Below, one piece after another: positions 50,835 through 59,109 of a stretch of 64,000 nucleotides of DNA. Source of the DNA: Cryobacterium cheniae (lineage in GTDB: Bacteria > Actinomycetota > Actinomycetes > Actinomycetales > Microbacteriaceae); contig NZ_SOGN01000035.1 in NCBI RefSeq assembly GCF_004403395.1, positions 186,001-250,000 of the forward strand, given 5' to 3'. Each line of letters opens with the position of its first letter. Position 1 is the stretch's first letter. The translations under genes and the position numbers were made by a program. The notes below the pieces were generated by a model, which did no database searches, had not been told where the DNA came from, and saw nothing but the letters and a program-made list of their open reading frames with translations.

Positions 50835-52520
50835 GTGCAGAATTTCACTGGTGTAGGCGTAAGCCCCGGCCGGATCATAGGATCCGTTCGCCAGATGCCC
50901 AAACCGATCAGCGAACCCCCGGCAGGTGAACGCCTGGATTCGGCGACATCTCCCGATGCCGCAACGGCTGACCTGCGAGCAGCCTCGAAGGTCGTGCAGG
51001 CCGAGCTCAAACGCCGCGCCGAAGCCGCCTCGGGCGCCAGCAAGTCGGTTCTCGAGGCCACCGCATTGATGGCCGCCGACCCGATGCTGATAAAGGCCGC
51101 AGTTAAATTAATCGTCACCGGAACATCCGCCGAACGCGCGATCTGGGAGTCCGGCGCCTCCGTCGCCGAGATGTTGCACAATCTCGGCGGCTACATGGCC
51201 GAGCGGGCCACGGATGTCCTCGACGTGCGGGCCCGGATCGTCGCCGAACTGCGCGGCGTGACCGCCCCCGGCATCCCCCAATCTGCTGAGCCCTTCGTGC
51301 TCGTGGCCGAGGATCTCGCCCCGGCCGACACGGCCACCCTCGACCCGGACAAGGTCCTCGCCCTGGTCACCAGCGGGGGTGGACCGCAGTCTCACACCGC
51401 GATCATCGCCCGTGCCCTCGGCCTGCCGGCCGTCGTCGCCGCTGTCGGCGTCGAGGCCCTCACCGATGGCGCCGAGGTCTACGTGGACGGCGCCGCCGGC
51501 ACCCTTATGGTGGACCCGGGCGACGAACAGCGCACCGCCGTCACGGCGTGGGAGCACGTCGCTGCCAGCCTGTCCGTGTTCGACGGCACCGGCACCACGG
51601 CCGACGGCCACCTCGTTCCCCTGCTGGCCAATGTGGGTGGGGCCGCTGACGCGGTCAAGGCCGCGGCCGCCGGCGCGGAGGGCGTCGGACTGCTCCGCAC
51701 CGAGTTCTGCTTCCTCGAGCGCGACACCGAGCCCACCATCGACGAGCAGGTCGTCGCCTACCGCGGCGTGTTCGACGCGTTCCCCGGCAAGAAGGTCGTC
51801 GTGCGCACGCTCGACGCCGGCGCCGACAAGCCCCTGCCGTTCCTGACCGACAGCACGGAGCCCAACCCCTCGCTCGGCGTGCGCGGTTACCGCACCGACC
51901 TGACCAGCCCCGGGGTGCTCAAGCGCCAGCTGACGGCCATCGCCACGGCCGCGCAGGCCTCCTCCGCCGTGGTCTGGGTGATGGCGCCGATGATCGCCAC
52001 GGTCGACGAGGCCGCCGACTTCGCCGCCATGTGCCGCGTCGCCGGGCTGAAGACCCCCGGCGTCATGGTCGAGGTTCCCTCCGCCGCGCTCCGCTCGGCG
52101 AGCATCCTGACCGAAGCCGAATTCGTCAGCCTCGGCACGAACGACCTCACCCAGTACACGATGGCCGCCGACCGGCAGCTCGGCACGCTTGCCGCGCTGA
52201 ACTCGCCGTGGCAGCCGGCCGTGCTGCAGCTGATCCAGCTCACCGTCGCCGGGGCGACATCCGAGGGCCACAACAAGCCCGTCGGTGTCTGCGGTGAAGC
52301 CGCAGCCGACCCGGTTCTCGCCGTCGTGCTCGTCGGGCTGGGTGTCAACACCCTGTCCATGACGGCCCGGTCGATGTCCGCCGTGGGTGCCGTTCTGAAG
52401 TCCGTGACGCTCGAACGGGCCCAGGAACTGGCCCAGCTCGCCGTTTCGGCCCGGAATTCGGACGAAGCACGTACGCGCGTGCGCGCCGAATTGCCCATAC
52501 TGGAAGAGTTGGGACTCTAG
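50835..52520 (+). CDS. ptsI: Phosphoenolpyruvate-protein phosphotransferase (PTS enzyme I)
   Basis: A 561-residue cytosolic enzyme that takes phosphate from PEP and passes it to HPr. The phospho-His domain has SGGGPQSHTAIIARALGLP. The PEP-binding barrel has LLRTEFCFLERDTEP, TLDAGADKPLPFL, RGYRTDL, SLGTNDLTQYTMAADR and GVCGEAAADP with the proton-donating Cys. GTG at 50835 has GAGGA upstream; the long frame open before it is antisense/off-frame to fruA. In actinobacteria the general PTS genes often sit beside the fructose locus, as here. Confidence 0.96.
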   Translation: MQNFTGVGVSPGRIIGSVRQMPKPISEPPAGERLDSATSPDAATADLRAASKVVQAELKRRAEAASGASKSVLEATALMAADPMLIKAAVKLIVTGTSAERAIWESGASVAEMLHNLGGYMAERATDVLDVRARIVAELRGVTAPGIPQSAEPFVLVAEDLAPADTATLDPDKVLALVTSGGGPQSHTAIIARALGLPAVVAAVGVEALTDGAEVYVDGAAGTLMVDPGDEQRTAVTAWEHVAASLSVFDGTGTTADGHLVPLLANVGGAADAVKAAAAGAEGVGLLRTEFCFLERDTEPTIDEQVVAYRGVFDAFPGKKVVVRTLDAGADKPLPFLTDSTEPNPSLGVRGYRTDLTSPGVLKRQLTAIATAAQASSAVVWVMAPMIATVDEAADFAAMCRVAGLKTPGVMVEVPSAALRSASILTEAEFVSLGTNDLTQYTMAADRQLGTLAALNSPWQPAVLQLIQLTVAGATSEGHNKPVGVCGEAAADPVLAVVLVGLGVNTLSMTARSMSAVGAVLKSVTLERAQELAQLAVSARNSDEARTRVRAELPILEELGL

Positions 52521-52593
52521 CCGCCTCGGATTCCGTCGCATCGCACCATCACCGGCGAGCCACCCCGTCGCCGGGCACCAATTAGGAGGAACC

Positions 52594-52872
52594 ATGTCCG
52601 AACGTAAAGCAACCATCGCGAGCCGTGTCGGCCTGCACGCGCGCCCCGCATCGATCTTCGCTGCGGCCGTCGGCGAGCTGTCCATCGAGGTCACCATCGC
52701 CCTCGAGACCGACCCGGCGGAAGACGCGATGGATGCCTCGAGCATTCTGTCGCTGATGAGCCTGGGTGCATCCAACGGCGACATCGTCGTGCTGCGCGCC
52801 GAGGGCGACGGAGCCGACGAGGCTCTCGCTTCCCTCGTCACGCTCCTGGAAACGGACCTCGACGCCGAGTAG
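52594..52872 (+). CDS. ptsH: Phosphocarrier protein HPr
   Basis: A 92-residue HPr. Phospho-His is H15 in SRVGLHARPAS. The segment DASSILSLMSLGASNGD matches the helix around the regulatory serine (S50 here), although actinobacteria generally lack HPr kinase. It carries phosphate from enzyme I to FruA. A strong AGGAGG precedes the ATG. It lies 73 nt after ptsI and is followed by an intrinsic terminator. Confidence 0.96.
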   Translation: MSERKATIASRVGLHARPASIFAAAVGELSIEVTIALETDPAEDAMDASSILSLMSLGASNGDIVVLRAEGDGADEALASLVTLLETDLDAE

Positions 52873-52885
52873 CACCCGCCACGGG

Positions 52886-52932
52886 AGGCACCCTCAGTCC
52901 GCGTGAATCACGCCGGAGTGGGGGTGCCTTTT
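52886..52932 (+). terminator. Intrinsic terminator after ptsH
   Basis: AGGCACCC (52886-52893) pairs with GGGTGCCT (52922-52929), followed by TTT. The loop holds a smaller GCGTG/CACGC hairpin. It closes the fructose-PTS region and separates it from the convergent nuclease/helicase gene. Confidence 0.8.
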
Positions 52933-52938
52933 CGTGGG

Positions 52939-55900
52939 TCAGACCCGTGTCGTGCCTTCCGCCGGAGCGGGCGTGACCAGGGTGATGAAGGCGCTGAGCT
53001 GGGCCAGGGTCTCCACGCGGGGCGGCAGCGTCTCGGTCAGGGCCGGCGAGTAGACCAGCCAGGCCGCCCACTGGGCGCGGGAGATGGCCACGTTGAGCCG
53101 GTTCGCCAGGAGCAGGAATTCGAGGCCGCGCGGCACGTCTTCCGCCGCGGAAGCGGCCAGCGAGATCACGGCGACCGCCGCCTCCCGACCCTGGAATTTG
53201 TCGACCGTGCCGACCGGCACGTCGCCCAGGCCGGCCTGCGCGAGGCGGCCGCGCAGCAGCTCGACCTGCGCGTTGTACGGTGCCACCACGATCACGTCGC
53301 CCTGGGCGAGCGGCGCGCTCCGGCCACCGGATGTCCAGGGGCGGCCGAGCAGACCGGTCACCAACGAGACCACGGCTTCGGCCTCTTCCACCGACGAGGT
53401 GGAGTTGAACCGGTGCGGCACGGGCACCGGGTGCAGGCCCGGCTCCACACCATCGAGGTGACGGTCGGAGGGGTGCGAGCGCAGCCGGCCCTCGTAGGAC
53501 AGCGCCGACACCGGGGCGCACACGCTCGGATGCATGCGCCAGCTGGTCTTCAGGAAGTAACCGAATTCCGGCGGGAGGACCTGGTGGCCGTCACTGAGCC
53601 AGCCGAGCGCCGACCCGTCGACCGGTTCCGGGTGCGTGCCCTGACTGACCTGGGGCAGCTGTTGCGGGTCGCCCAGCAACAGCAGTCGCTCGGCCGAGAC
53701 GGCCGCGGCGATGGTGCTGGCCAGGGAGAACTGACCGGCCTCGTCGATCACGAGCAGGTCGAGGGAGCCGCGCGGCACCCGGTCCGCGTTGCTGAAGTCC
53801 CAGGCCGTGCCGCCGAGCACCCAGCCGCCGGACTGGCCGGTGAACCGGTCGAAGGTCTTGGTATCGAGCCGGGTCCACGGCACCGGCTTCTTCTCGTCGC
53901 CCTTCTTCGCCTTCTTACCGACCTGCGCGGTCTCCAGCCCGGCCTCCACGCCCGCGGTCAGTACGGCCCGGAGCATGTTCTCGACCGCGGCGTGGGACTG
54001 CGCGACGACGCCGATGCGCCAGCCGTGCCGCACGACGAGGTCGGCGATCACCCTCGAGCCGACGAAGGTCTTGCCGGTGCCGGGCGGACCCTGCACCGCC
54101 AGGTAGGACCGGTCGAGCACCAGCAGCGTGTCCCGGATGGCGGTGCGCACGTCGCCGTCACCAGTATCGTCGCCGGGCTGCGGCAGGGGCTGGGCCGGCC
54201 CGCTCTCGCCGAGCAGCCGGGGTGGGCGGCGGCGCAGCAGGTCGAAGGCCGCGTCCGGCAGCGGTTCCGGCCACCGGGAGAGTACGGCGCGGCCCCACTC
54301 CGAGATCGCGCCGATCTGAGTGCCGGCCGGCGGCGGGGTGCCGGGGGTCAGGGCCATCGGCAGTTCCCGGTGCGGGGGCGCATCGCGTTCGAGCACCTCC
54401 TCGACCAGGTAGACCGACTCGTCGATCACGTCGACGATGGTCGCCTTGTTGTGCGCGGTTCGCGCTCCGGGCGCGTCGCTGCGTCTGATCGACGGGTAGG
54501 GCGGGTCGTAGAGCAGGAACGGCTGCTGCCCGGCCTTGATCGAACTGCCCGGCGCGAGTGCCCCGGACAGGCGCAGCACCCGGCGGTCGAGCGCCTGACG
54601 GCCCTCCCGGTGCCAACCCAGGTGAACCGTGGCGCGCTCGACGATGAGCACGTCCCTGGTGTCGGCCCAATCGTCCACGGGCGTGCCCAGGCGGCTGTAG
54701 TGGTCCCACCAGAACGATTTCTGCTCTCGCCGGTGGTAGTCGATCGCCGCCGAGGCGAGGGCGAGGGCGGTCTGGTCGGCGGTGCGCTCGGCCGGTGGAA
54801 CGTCCGCGAGCAGCGCGGAGAGTTCGAGGTAGACCGGGTCCGGCTCCCGCACCGGCGGGGCCACGCCCGCCAGGGTCGCCGGCGACGCGACCGGGTCGGC
54901 CGCCCCCTCCGCCGCGCGCGCCAGCAACCAGTCGCGCAGGCGCCGGGTGGAGCGGCAGTCGTACGCGTTGTAGCGGGCGATGTCATCCAGGATCTGCCGG
55001 GCGGCATCCGTCTGCCCCGCGGCCAGCAGCGTGCGCGAGCGCACGTACTCGGTGATCGAGTCGGCCGCATTGTCCACGCCCTCCCGCTCCGTAAGACCCA
55101 TGTAGAGCGGTTCGAGCTTCTTGAGCGAGTAGCTGCGACTGCCGATTCGGAGGCCCTGCCGCACGATCGGGTAGAGGTCCACGAGCACGTTCTGGCGCAA
55201 CAGGTCGTCGACCGCCTCCTCGCCGACACCGTGCCGGGCGGCGAGGCCGAGCAGGTGGGTGCGCTCGTAGGGGGCGTAGTGGTAGATGTGGAGCCCCGGA
55301 TGCCGCGAGCGGCGCTCCCGCACAAACTCCAAAAAGTCGATCAGGGCCCGGCGTTCCTCGGTGTGGTCGTGCGCCCAGAAGGCGCGGAAGGTGTCGTCTT
55401 GCTCGGACAGCCCGAACAGGTAGTCGAGACCCCACGCGCTGTTGCCGCCGGGATGCTCCTGGTAGAGCGGATCCCCCTCGAAGTCGAAGAAGATGTCCCC
55501 CGCGTCGGGCGCGGGCAGTGCCGCGAGGGCGGCCGGGTTGATGATCTCCCAGTTCAGCGGCCGGCCGGGGCCCCGCGGGGCGATCTGCAGCCGGGCCTGC
55601 CCGCGCAGGGTCGCCAGCGTGGCGTCCGACAGGCCCGGGACGGGCTCGTGCCGCGCGGCGAGGTCGTCGATGGAGCAGACGCCCACGGTGCGCAGCCGGG
55701 CGCGCTGGCTGAGCCGCAGGTTCGCGACCAGGAGCACGTCTCCGTGCCGCTGCACCTGTTCCTCGCACAGGTCGCACCGGCCGCAGGCGGCGTAGCGGGG
55801 GTCACCCCACGGGGTGGCATCGGGGTCGGCCAGGCGCTCGTCGACCAGCCGCTCGAGTCGGGCCCGCCGGGCGCGGTAGACCGGAAGGATGTCCTGCAAC

Positions 55901-56487
55901 CGGTGCGAGCTCGTGCGGCCGTCACCCAGCAGGAGGTGCACGTTCAGACCGGTGCGGATGCCCATCAGCTGCAACTGGTCGCTGTACGCGGCCAGCTGCA
56001 GCAGCGCCGTGATCTTCGCCGAGCGCGCCAGCTTCGTGTCATAGACCTCATAGGTCGCGGCCTCATAGGTCGCGGCCTCACAGGTCGCGGTCTGCTCTGC
56101 CTGATGGCTCTGGCCGCCGCTCTCGGTGCGGATGATGAAGTCCGCGTAGCCCAGGAATCGCCCGTCGAAGAAGGCAGCCTGGAACACCACCTCGGCGCCC
56201 GCGCGCAGGGCCGCCTCGGTCTGATCGACGGCGGTACGGATGTCGGCGAGGTCGCCCCGTTCGATCTCGACGACGGTGCGGCTCGCCCGCAGCTGTTCCA
56301 GCATCCGCAGCTCGTGCGCGTCGCCCAGCTCGGCGGTGCGCCGGAGCATGGCGTCGTCGGGTGCCGGGGCGGCGTCGATGCGTCCCAGTTTCGCATCGAG
56401 CCGGCGCAACAGGGCCCACTCGCAGGCGGCTGCGGCGCTGAGGTCGCTCGCGGAGTAGACAACGGTGGCAGGGTCGAGCAGGAACAC
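52939..56487 (-). CDS. TM0106-family RecB-like nuclease fused to SF1 helicase
   Basis: A protein of about 1182 residues. The N-terminal ~450 residues are a RecB-like/TM0106 nuclease (VYSASDLSAAAACEWALLRR; GYADFIIRT and VYDTKLARSAK for the active-site Asp and Lys) with a cysteine cluster CGRCDLCEEQ. An RNase D/DEDD-like block follows (DIFFDFEGDPL, YNAYDCRSTRRL). The C-terminal half is a UPF1/DNA2-like SF1B helicase: VQGPPGTGKTFVG, LLVIDEAGQFS, LLLGDPQQLPQV, VVAPYNAQV, TVDKFQGREA and VAISRAQ. GTG at 56487 has GAGGAG 6 nt upstream. It probably cuts and unwinds damaged DNA; the family is little studied. Confidence 0.9.
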   Translation of the reverse strand: MFLLDPATVVYSASDLSAAAACEWALLRRLDAKLGRIDAAPAPDDAMLRRTAELGDAHELRMLEQLRASRTVVEIERGDLADIRTAVDQTEAALRAGAEVVFQAAFFDGRFLGYADFIIRTESGGQSHQAEQTATCEAATYEAATYEVYDTKLARSAKITALLQLAAYSDQLQLMGIRTGLNVHLLLGDGRTSSHRLQDILPVYRARRARLERLVDERLADPDATPWGDPRYAACGRCDLCEEQVQRHGDVLLVANLRLSQRARLRTVGVCSIDDLAARHEPVPGLSDATLATLRGQARLQIAPRGPGRPLNWEIINPAALAALPAPDAGDIFFDFEGDPLYQEHPGGNSAWGLDYLFGLSEQDDTFRAFWAHDHTEERRALIDFLEFVRERRSRHPGLHIYHYAPYERTHLLGLAARHGVGEEAVDDLLRQNVLVDLYPIVRQGLRIGSRSYSLKKLEPLYMGLTEREGVDNAADSITEYVRSRTLLAAGQTDAARQILDDIARYNAYDCRSTRRLRDWLLARAAEGAADPVASPATLAGVAPPVREPDPVYLELSALLADVPPAERTADQTALALASAAIDYHRREQKSFWWDHYSRLGTPVDDWADTRDVLIVERATVHLGWHREGRQALDRRVLRLSGALAPGSSIKAGQQPFLLYDPPYPSIRRSDAPGARTAHNKATIVDVIDESVYLVEEVLERDAPPHRELPMALTPGTPPPAGTQIGAISEWGRAVLSRWPEPLPDAAFDLLRRRPPRLLGESGPAQPLPQPGDDTGDGDVRTAIRDTLLVLDRSYLAVQGPPGTGKTFVGSRVIADLVVRHGWRIGVVAQSHAAVENMLRAVLTAGVEAGLETAQVGKKAKKGDEKKPVPWTRLDTKTFDRFTGQSGGWVLGGTAWDFSNADRVPRGSLDLLVIDEAGQFSLASTIAAAVSAERLLLLGDPQQLPQVSQGTHPEPVDGSALGWLSDGHQVLPPEFGYFLKTSWRMHPSVCAPVSALSYEGRLRSHPSDRHLDGVEPGLHPVPVPHRFNSTSSVEEAEAVVSLVTGLLGRPWTSGGRSAPLAQGDVIVVAPYNAQVELLRGRLAQAGLGDVPVGTVDKFQGREAAVAVISLAASAAEDVPRGLEFLLLANRLNVAISRAQWAAWLVYSPALTETLPPRVETLAQLSAFITLVTPAPAEGTTRV
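56046..56090 (-). repeat. 15-bp in-frame repeats in the nuclease/helicase gene
   Basis: Three units of CCTCATAGGTCGCGG (the third with one change) encode ATYEA-type repeats just before the nuclease motif VYDTKLARSAK. Confidence 0.9.
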
Positions 56488-56756
56488 GTGGATCTCCTCT
56501 TTGCGAAACACACGACCGCACGGAAGCGCTGGTCACGGTGGTTTCGAGGCTATCCGAGACCACCGACAGAAACCCGGGGAAGCGAACTCTTCCCCCGGCC
56601 GCTGAGCTCAACTATGGTTGGCCTACACGCGGCAGTCGAGGCTCCTGAGGCTGCCCGCGCATTGGTTCGATGTTGATCCGATTCTGGCCGATCATCCGGC
56701 CCGATGTGCGTCGACCGAGTGCCGATTCCCTGCAACCGAGCGAGAAGGAACACACC

Positions 56757-57020
56757 GTGACTGACAGCCAGAACCCCGCACCCACTGCCAACGCCGCCGG
56801 CCCCGACGCCCACAACATCAAGGACTGGACCGACCTCGGTAAGGAGATGTGGTCCTACCTGACCGGCAAGAGCGCCGTCATCAACTACAGCTTCATCGAC
56901 ATGACCGTGGAGGTGCCGCGCGACATCGGCCCCGACGCCCCCCGTGCCACCTGGAAGCTGAACGGCACCCTGCGGGTCACCACGAGCGAGGGTTCCGGCA
57001 CCGAACCGCTCACCAAGTAG
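56757..57020 (+). CDS. Small acidic protein preceding the FHA gene (87 aa)
   Basis: An 87-residue protein starting at a GTG with AAGGA 8 nt upstream. The first ~20 residues are Pro/Ala/Asn-rich. The rest (DLGKEMWSYLTGKSAVINYS, MTVEVPRDIGPDAPRATWKL, LNGTLRVTTSEG) looks like a small beta-rich domain. I do not recognise the family. Its spacing of 2 nt to the FHA gene and the similar themes of both proteins suggest they work together. Confidence 0.72.
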   Translation: MTDSQNPAPTANAAGPDAHNIKDWTDLGKEMWSYLTGKSAVINYSFIDMTVEVPRDIGPDAPRATWKLNGTLRVTTSEGSGTEPLTK

Positions 57021-57022
57021 TC

Positions 57023-58018
57023 ATGAGCCCCACCACCCGCCTGGACATCGACCTGGAGTTCTCCCTCGCGGAGCCAGGCGCGCCGGGCGACACCACCGAG
57101 GCGCCCGCCGCCGAGCAGATGAGCGGGACCATCAAGGCCAGCGGCCTCGATGTCGAGATCTTCTCCAGCAAGCCCGAGATGTTCGTGCGCACCGGCACGG
57201 TGAAGCTGAAGGAGCTCCGCGGCCTGGCCGGCGACCTCGCCCAACGCGGCCTGACCGTCTCCGTGTCCGGGCCCGACGGCCTCATCCTCCGGCTCGGCGC
57301 CGTCAAGTCACCCGTCCTCCAGCGTCTGCTGACCGGTTCCACGCACATTTCGCTCGGCAGCAGGGCCGCCCTGGCTCCCTTGTTGCGGCGGCGCAGCTCG
57401 GCGACGCAGGAGAGCCTGTCCCTGCCGTTGCCGCCGCCCACCCTGTTGCCTCTGGTGCCGACCTTCGACCGGCGCATCCGTCGCCGGGTGACGACAACGC
57501 ACTACACCCCGGGAGCGGGCCGTCCCCGGCTGATCTTCGTGATCGGCTCGGAGAATTGGAACGGCCAGATGCCGCGCGAGTTCGATCTGTTGCCGACCCT
57601 GACCACCGTCGGTTCGGCCCCCGATGCCGACCTGCGGCTGGGCGGGCTGCAACCGTTCCATGCCGAAATCCGCCACGACGACAACGACGAATACGTGCTG
57701 TATCCCCTCGGCGACGTCTCCGGCGGAGCCAATCGGAATTACCGGCAGGGGGGCGACGGTCAGATCCTGCGCACCGGCGCCCGGATCGAAATGGGTCCGT
57801 GGCGCATGGCCTTCTTCCGGGAGGAGTACGCCGACCACGGCCGCCCCTACGGCGGGCGCGTGGGCGGCGAGCTCTCCGTGCAGAAGCCCCAGCCGACCCG
57901 CCGTGCGGCCCGGGCTGAACGTGAGGCCAGGGAGCGCGCCGGGACCGCCGACGGTGCCGCGACCGGCGGCGCGAGCCCTCAGCCGGACGCCCGCCCGGTG
58001 GACGACAGCGAGATCTAA
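57023..58018 (+). CDS. Divergent FHA-like protein
   Basis: A 331-residue protein. Residues ~1-110 form a first domain (LDIDLEFSLAEPG, LDVEIFSSKPEMFVRTGTVK, LTVSVSGPDG). Residues ~170-275 resemble an FHA fold (LLPTLTTVGSAPDADLRLGG, LQPFHAEIRHDDNDEYVLYP). The canonical phosphothreonine residues are partly missing: Gly-Arg is GS, the Ser before His is Phe, and the NGT loop is absent. It may therefore be a non-phosphate-binding FHA. The basic, Ala-rich C-terminal tail is disordered. It starts 2 nt after the small gene; the stop lies in a duplicated 14-bp segment. Confidence 0.78.
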   Translation: MSPTTRLDIDLEFSLAEPGAPGDTTEAPAAEQMSGTIKASGLDVEIFSSKPEMFVRTGTVKLKELRGLAGDLAQRGLTVSVSGPDGLILRLGAVKSPVLQRLLTGSTHISLGSRAALAPLLRRRSSATQESLSLPLPPPTLLPLVPTFDRRIRRRVTTTHYTPGAGRPRLIFVIGSENWNGQMPREFDLLPTLTTVGSAPDADLRLGGLQPFHAEIRHDDNDEYVLYPLGDVSGGANRNYRQGGDGQILRTGARIEMGPWRMAFFREEYADHGRPYGGRVGGELSVQKPQPTRRAARAEREARERAGTADGAATGGASPQPDARPVDDSEI

Positions 58019-58047
58019 AGGCCGAGATCTAGCGGCCGGGTCCTGGG
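58007..58047. repeat. Near-duplicated segment around the FHA-gene stop codon
   Basis: GAGATCTAAAGGCC is followed at once by GAGATCTAGCGGCC: a 14-bp direct repeat with two differences. The first copy carries the TAA stop and the second an in-frame-like TAG. The rest of the span is short GC-rich sequence before the palindromic element. Confidence 0.7.
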
Positions 58048-58055
58048 GGCCGCCA

Positions 58056-58125
58056 CTCGCGGCGCACCCTGTGGAGGCCGGCGCACGTTCTAACGTGCGC
58101 CGGCCTCACCAACGTGCGCCGCAGC
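58056..58125. repeat. Dispersed palindromic element, copy B
   Basis: Outer arms GCGGCGCA (58059-58066) and TGCGCCGC (58115-58122); inner arms are a perfect 16-bp stem (58074-58089 and 58092-58107) around a 2-nt CT centre. It is the homologue of the element at 31286-31355, here with a stronger inner stem. It lies about 40 bp after the FHA-gene stop and may stop transcription. Confidence 0.8.
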
Positions 58126-58188
58126 GGACCGACGGCCACCATGCCGCCGCTGGTCGAGCCTCAGATCGCGAACGCGATGCCGTGGTGG

Positions 58189-58279
58189 AGACGATCACGC
58201 CGAGAATCAGGATGCGCCGCCGCCCGAACCGGTCGGCGAGCGTTCCGAACACCAGCAGCAGGGCCGCGACGACCAGTGG
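58189..58279 (-). pseudogene. Remnant of an MFS transporter (TM2 and loop 2-3)
   Basis: The reverse strand from 58279 reads PLVVAALLLVFGTLADRFGR, then RRILILGVIVST. This is helix 2 and the conserved loop (motif A, G-x-L-a-D-R-x-G-R-k/r) of a drug-efflux MFS protein. Neither a start nor the other 11 helices are present, and likeness stops abruptly on both sides. It begins 2 nt after the TspO/MBR stop, which looks like a deletion junction. Confidence 0.6.
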
Positions 58280-58280
58280 C

Positions 58281-59096
58281 TCATGCGGCGATCGGTCGGG
58301 ACGTGGCGGACCTGGCGGACCTGGACGTGCGCACGCGGACTGCGACGGTGACGATCAGAATGGCGGCCACGGCGATGATGGCCGCGATCGCCGCCGGAGT
58401 GGAGAGCAGGTTGCCGGTCAGCCGGGCCACGGCCAGCCAGGCCAGCCCCCAGCACAGGGACGCGGCGGGGGCGAGGCGGCCGTGGCCGTACACCCCGAGG
58501 AGCACGCCGACCAGCCCGGCGACGGCGATCACCAGGACCGCCCACAGGTCCGCGCTGAGGCCGAAGCCCCCGAAGCCGGAGGCGACCAGCACGGCGGTGA
58601 CGTTGGCGGCCGTGGCGATGGCGACCCAGCCGAGGTAGAGGCCGACGGTTCCGTCGGCCACGATCGTCTCGACGAGGTTCCTGGGCCGGGAGAGCAGCGT
58701 GAGCCGGAACGCCCGGATCAGCACGACCAGCAGCAGCACGATCACGGGCACGCTGAGCACGAGGAGGTCGAATTGGATGCTCAGGATCCAGGCCGCGTTC
58801 AGCACGAGCGACGCGGCGATCGGGTAGCCGAGGGCGCGCTGGCGGTCATCCGTTTTCTGCGCCGGCAGGAACTGCCAGACGGCGTAGGCGATCAGCCCGA
58901 GGTAGATGATGCTCCAGATGCCGAAGGCCGGCCCGTCGGGGGCGATCGGGGTCGCGTCGGCCGCGAGCGCACCGCCCGACGCGCTCTGGATCGGGGTTCC
59001 GCCGGCGGCGCCCGACCCGATGAATGATCCGACGATAGCCAGGATGGCGCTCACCAGCACCACCGTTTGACGTAGTAGATCGCTGCTCTTTTTCAT
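58281..59096 (-). CDS. TspO/MBR-type tryptophan-rich sensory protein-like membrane protein
   Basis: A 271-residue membrane protein with seven or more hydrophobic helices. PIAPDGPAFGIWSIIYLGLI and YPIAASLVLNAAWI resemble the larger actinobacterial tryptophan-rich sensory (TspO/MBR-related) proteins rather than classic 150-residue TspO. Function unknown, possibly porphyrin or pigment related by family. The C terminus is Arg/Ser-rich and ends at an MFS remnant. TAGGAT ends 6 nt before the ATG, and a 7-bp inverted repeat lies just upstream. Confidence 0.78.
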   Translation of the reverse strand: MKKSSDLLRQTVVLVSAILAIVGSFIGSGAAGGTPIQSASGGALAADATPIAPDGPAFGIWSIIYLGLIAYAVWQFLPAQKTDDRQRALGYPIAASLVLNAAWILSIQFDLLVLSVPVIVLLLVVLIRAFRLTLLSRPRNLVETIVADGTVGLYLGWVAIATAANVTAVLVASGFGGFGLSADLWAVLVIAVAGLVGVLLGVYGHGRLAPAASLCWGLAWLAVARLTGNLLSTPAAIAAIIAVAAILIVTVAVRVRTSRSARSATSRPIAA

Positions 59097-59102
59097 CTAA
59101 GC

Positions 59103-59108
59103 ATCCTA
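59103..59108 (-). promoter_or_regulatory. -10 hexamer of the TspO/MBR-type gene
   Basis: Reverse-strand TAGGAT, then GCTTAG, then the ATG at 59096. Confidence 0.5.
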
Positions 59109-59109
59109 G

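Noticed and set aside
52903..56676. Long rightward open frame (over 1200 codons) opposite the nuclease/helicase gene
   Set aside because: It is the antisense shadow of a gene with clear helicase and nuclease motifs; its sequence is Arg/Gly/Asp/His-rich with no domain pattern, as usual for antisense frames in high-GC DNA.
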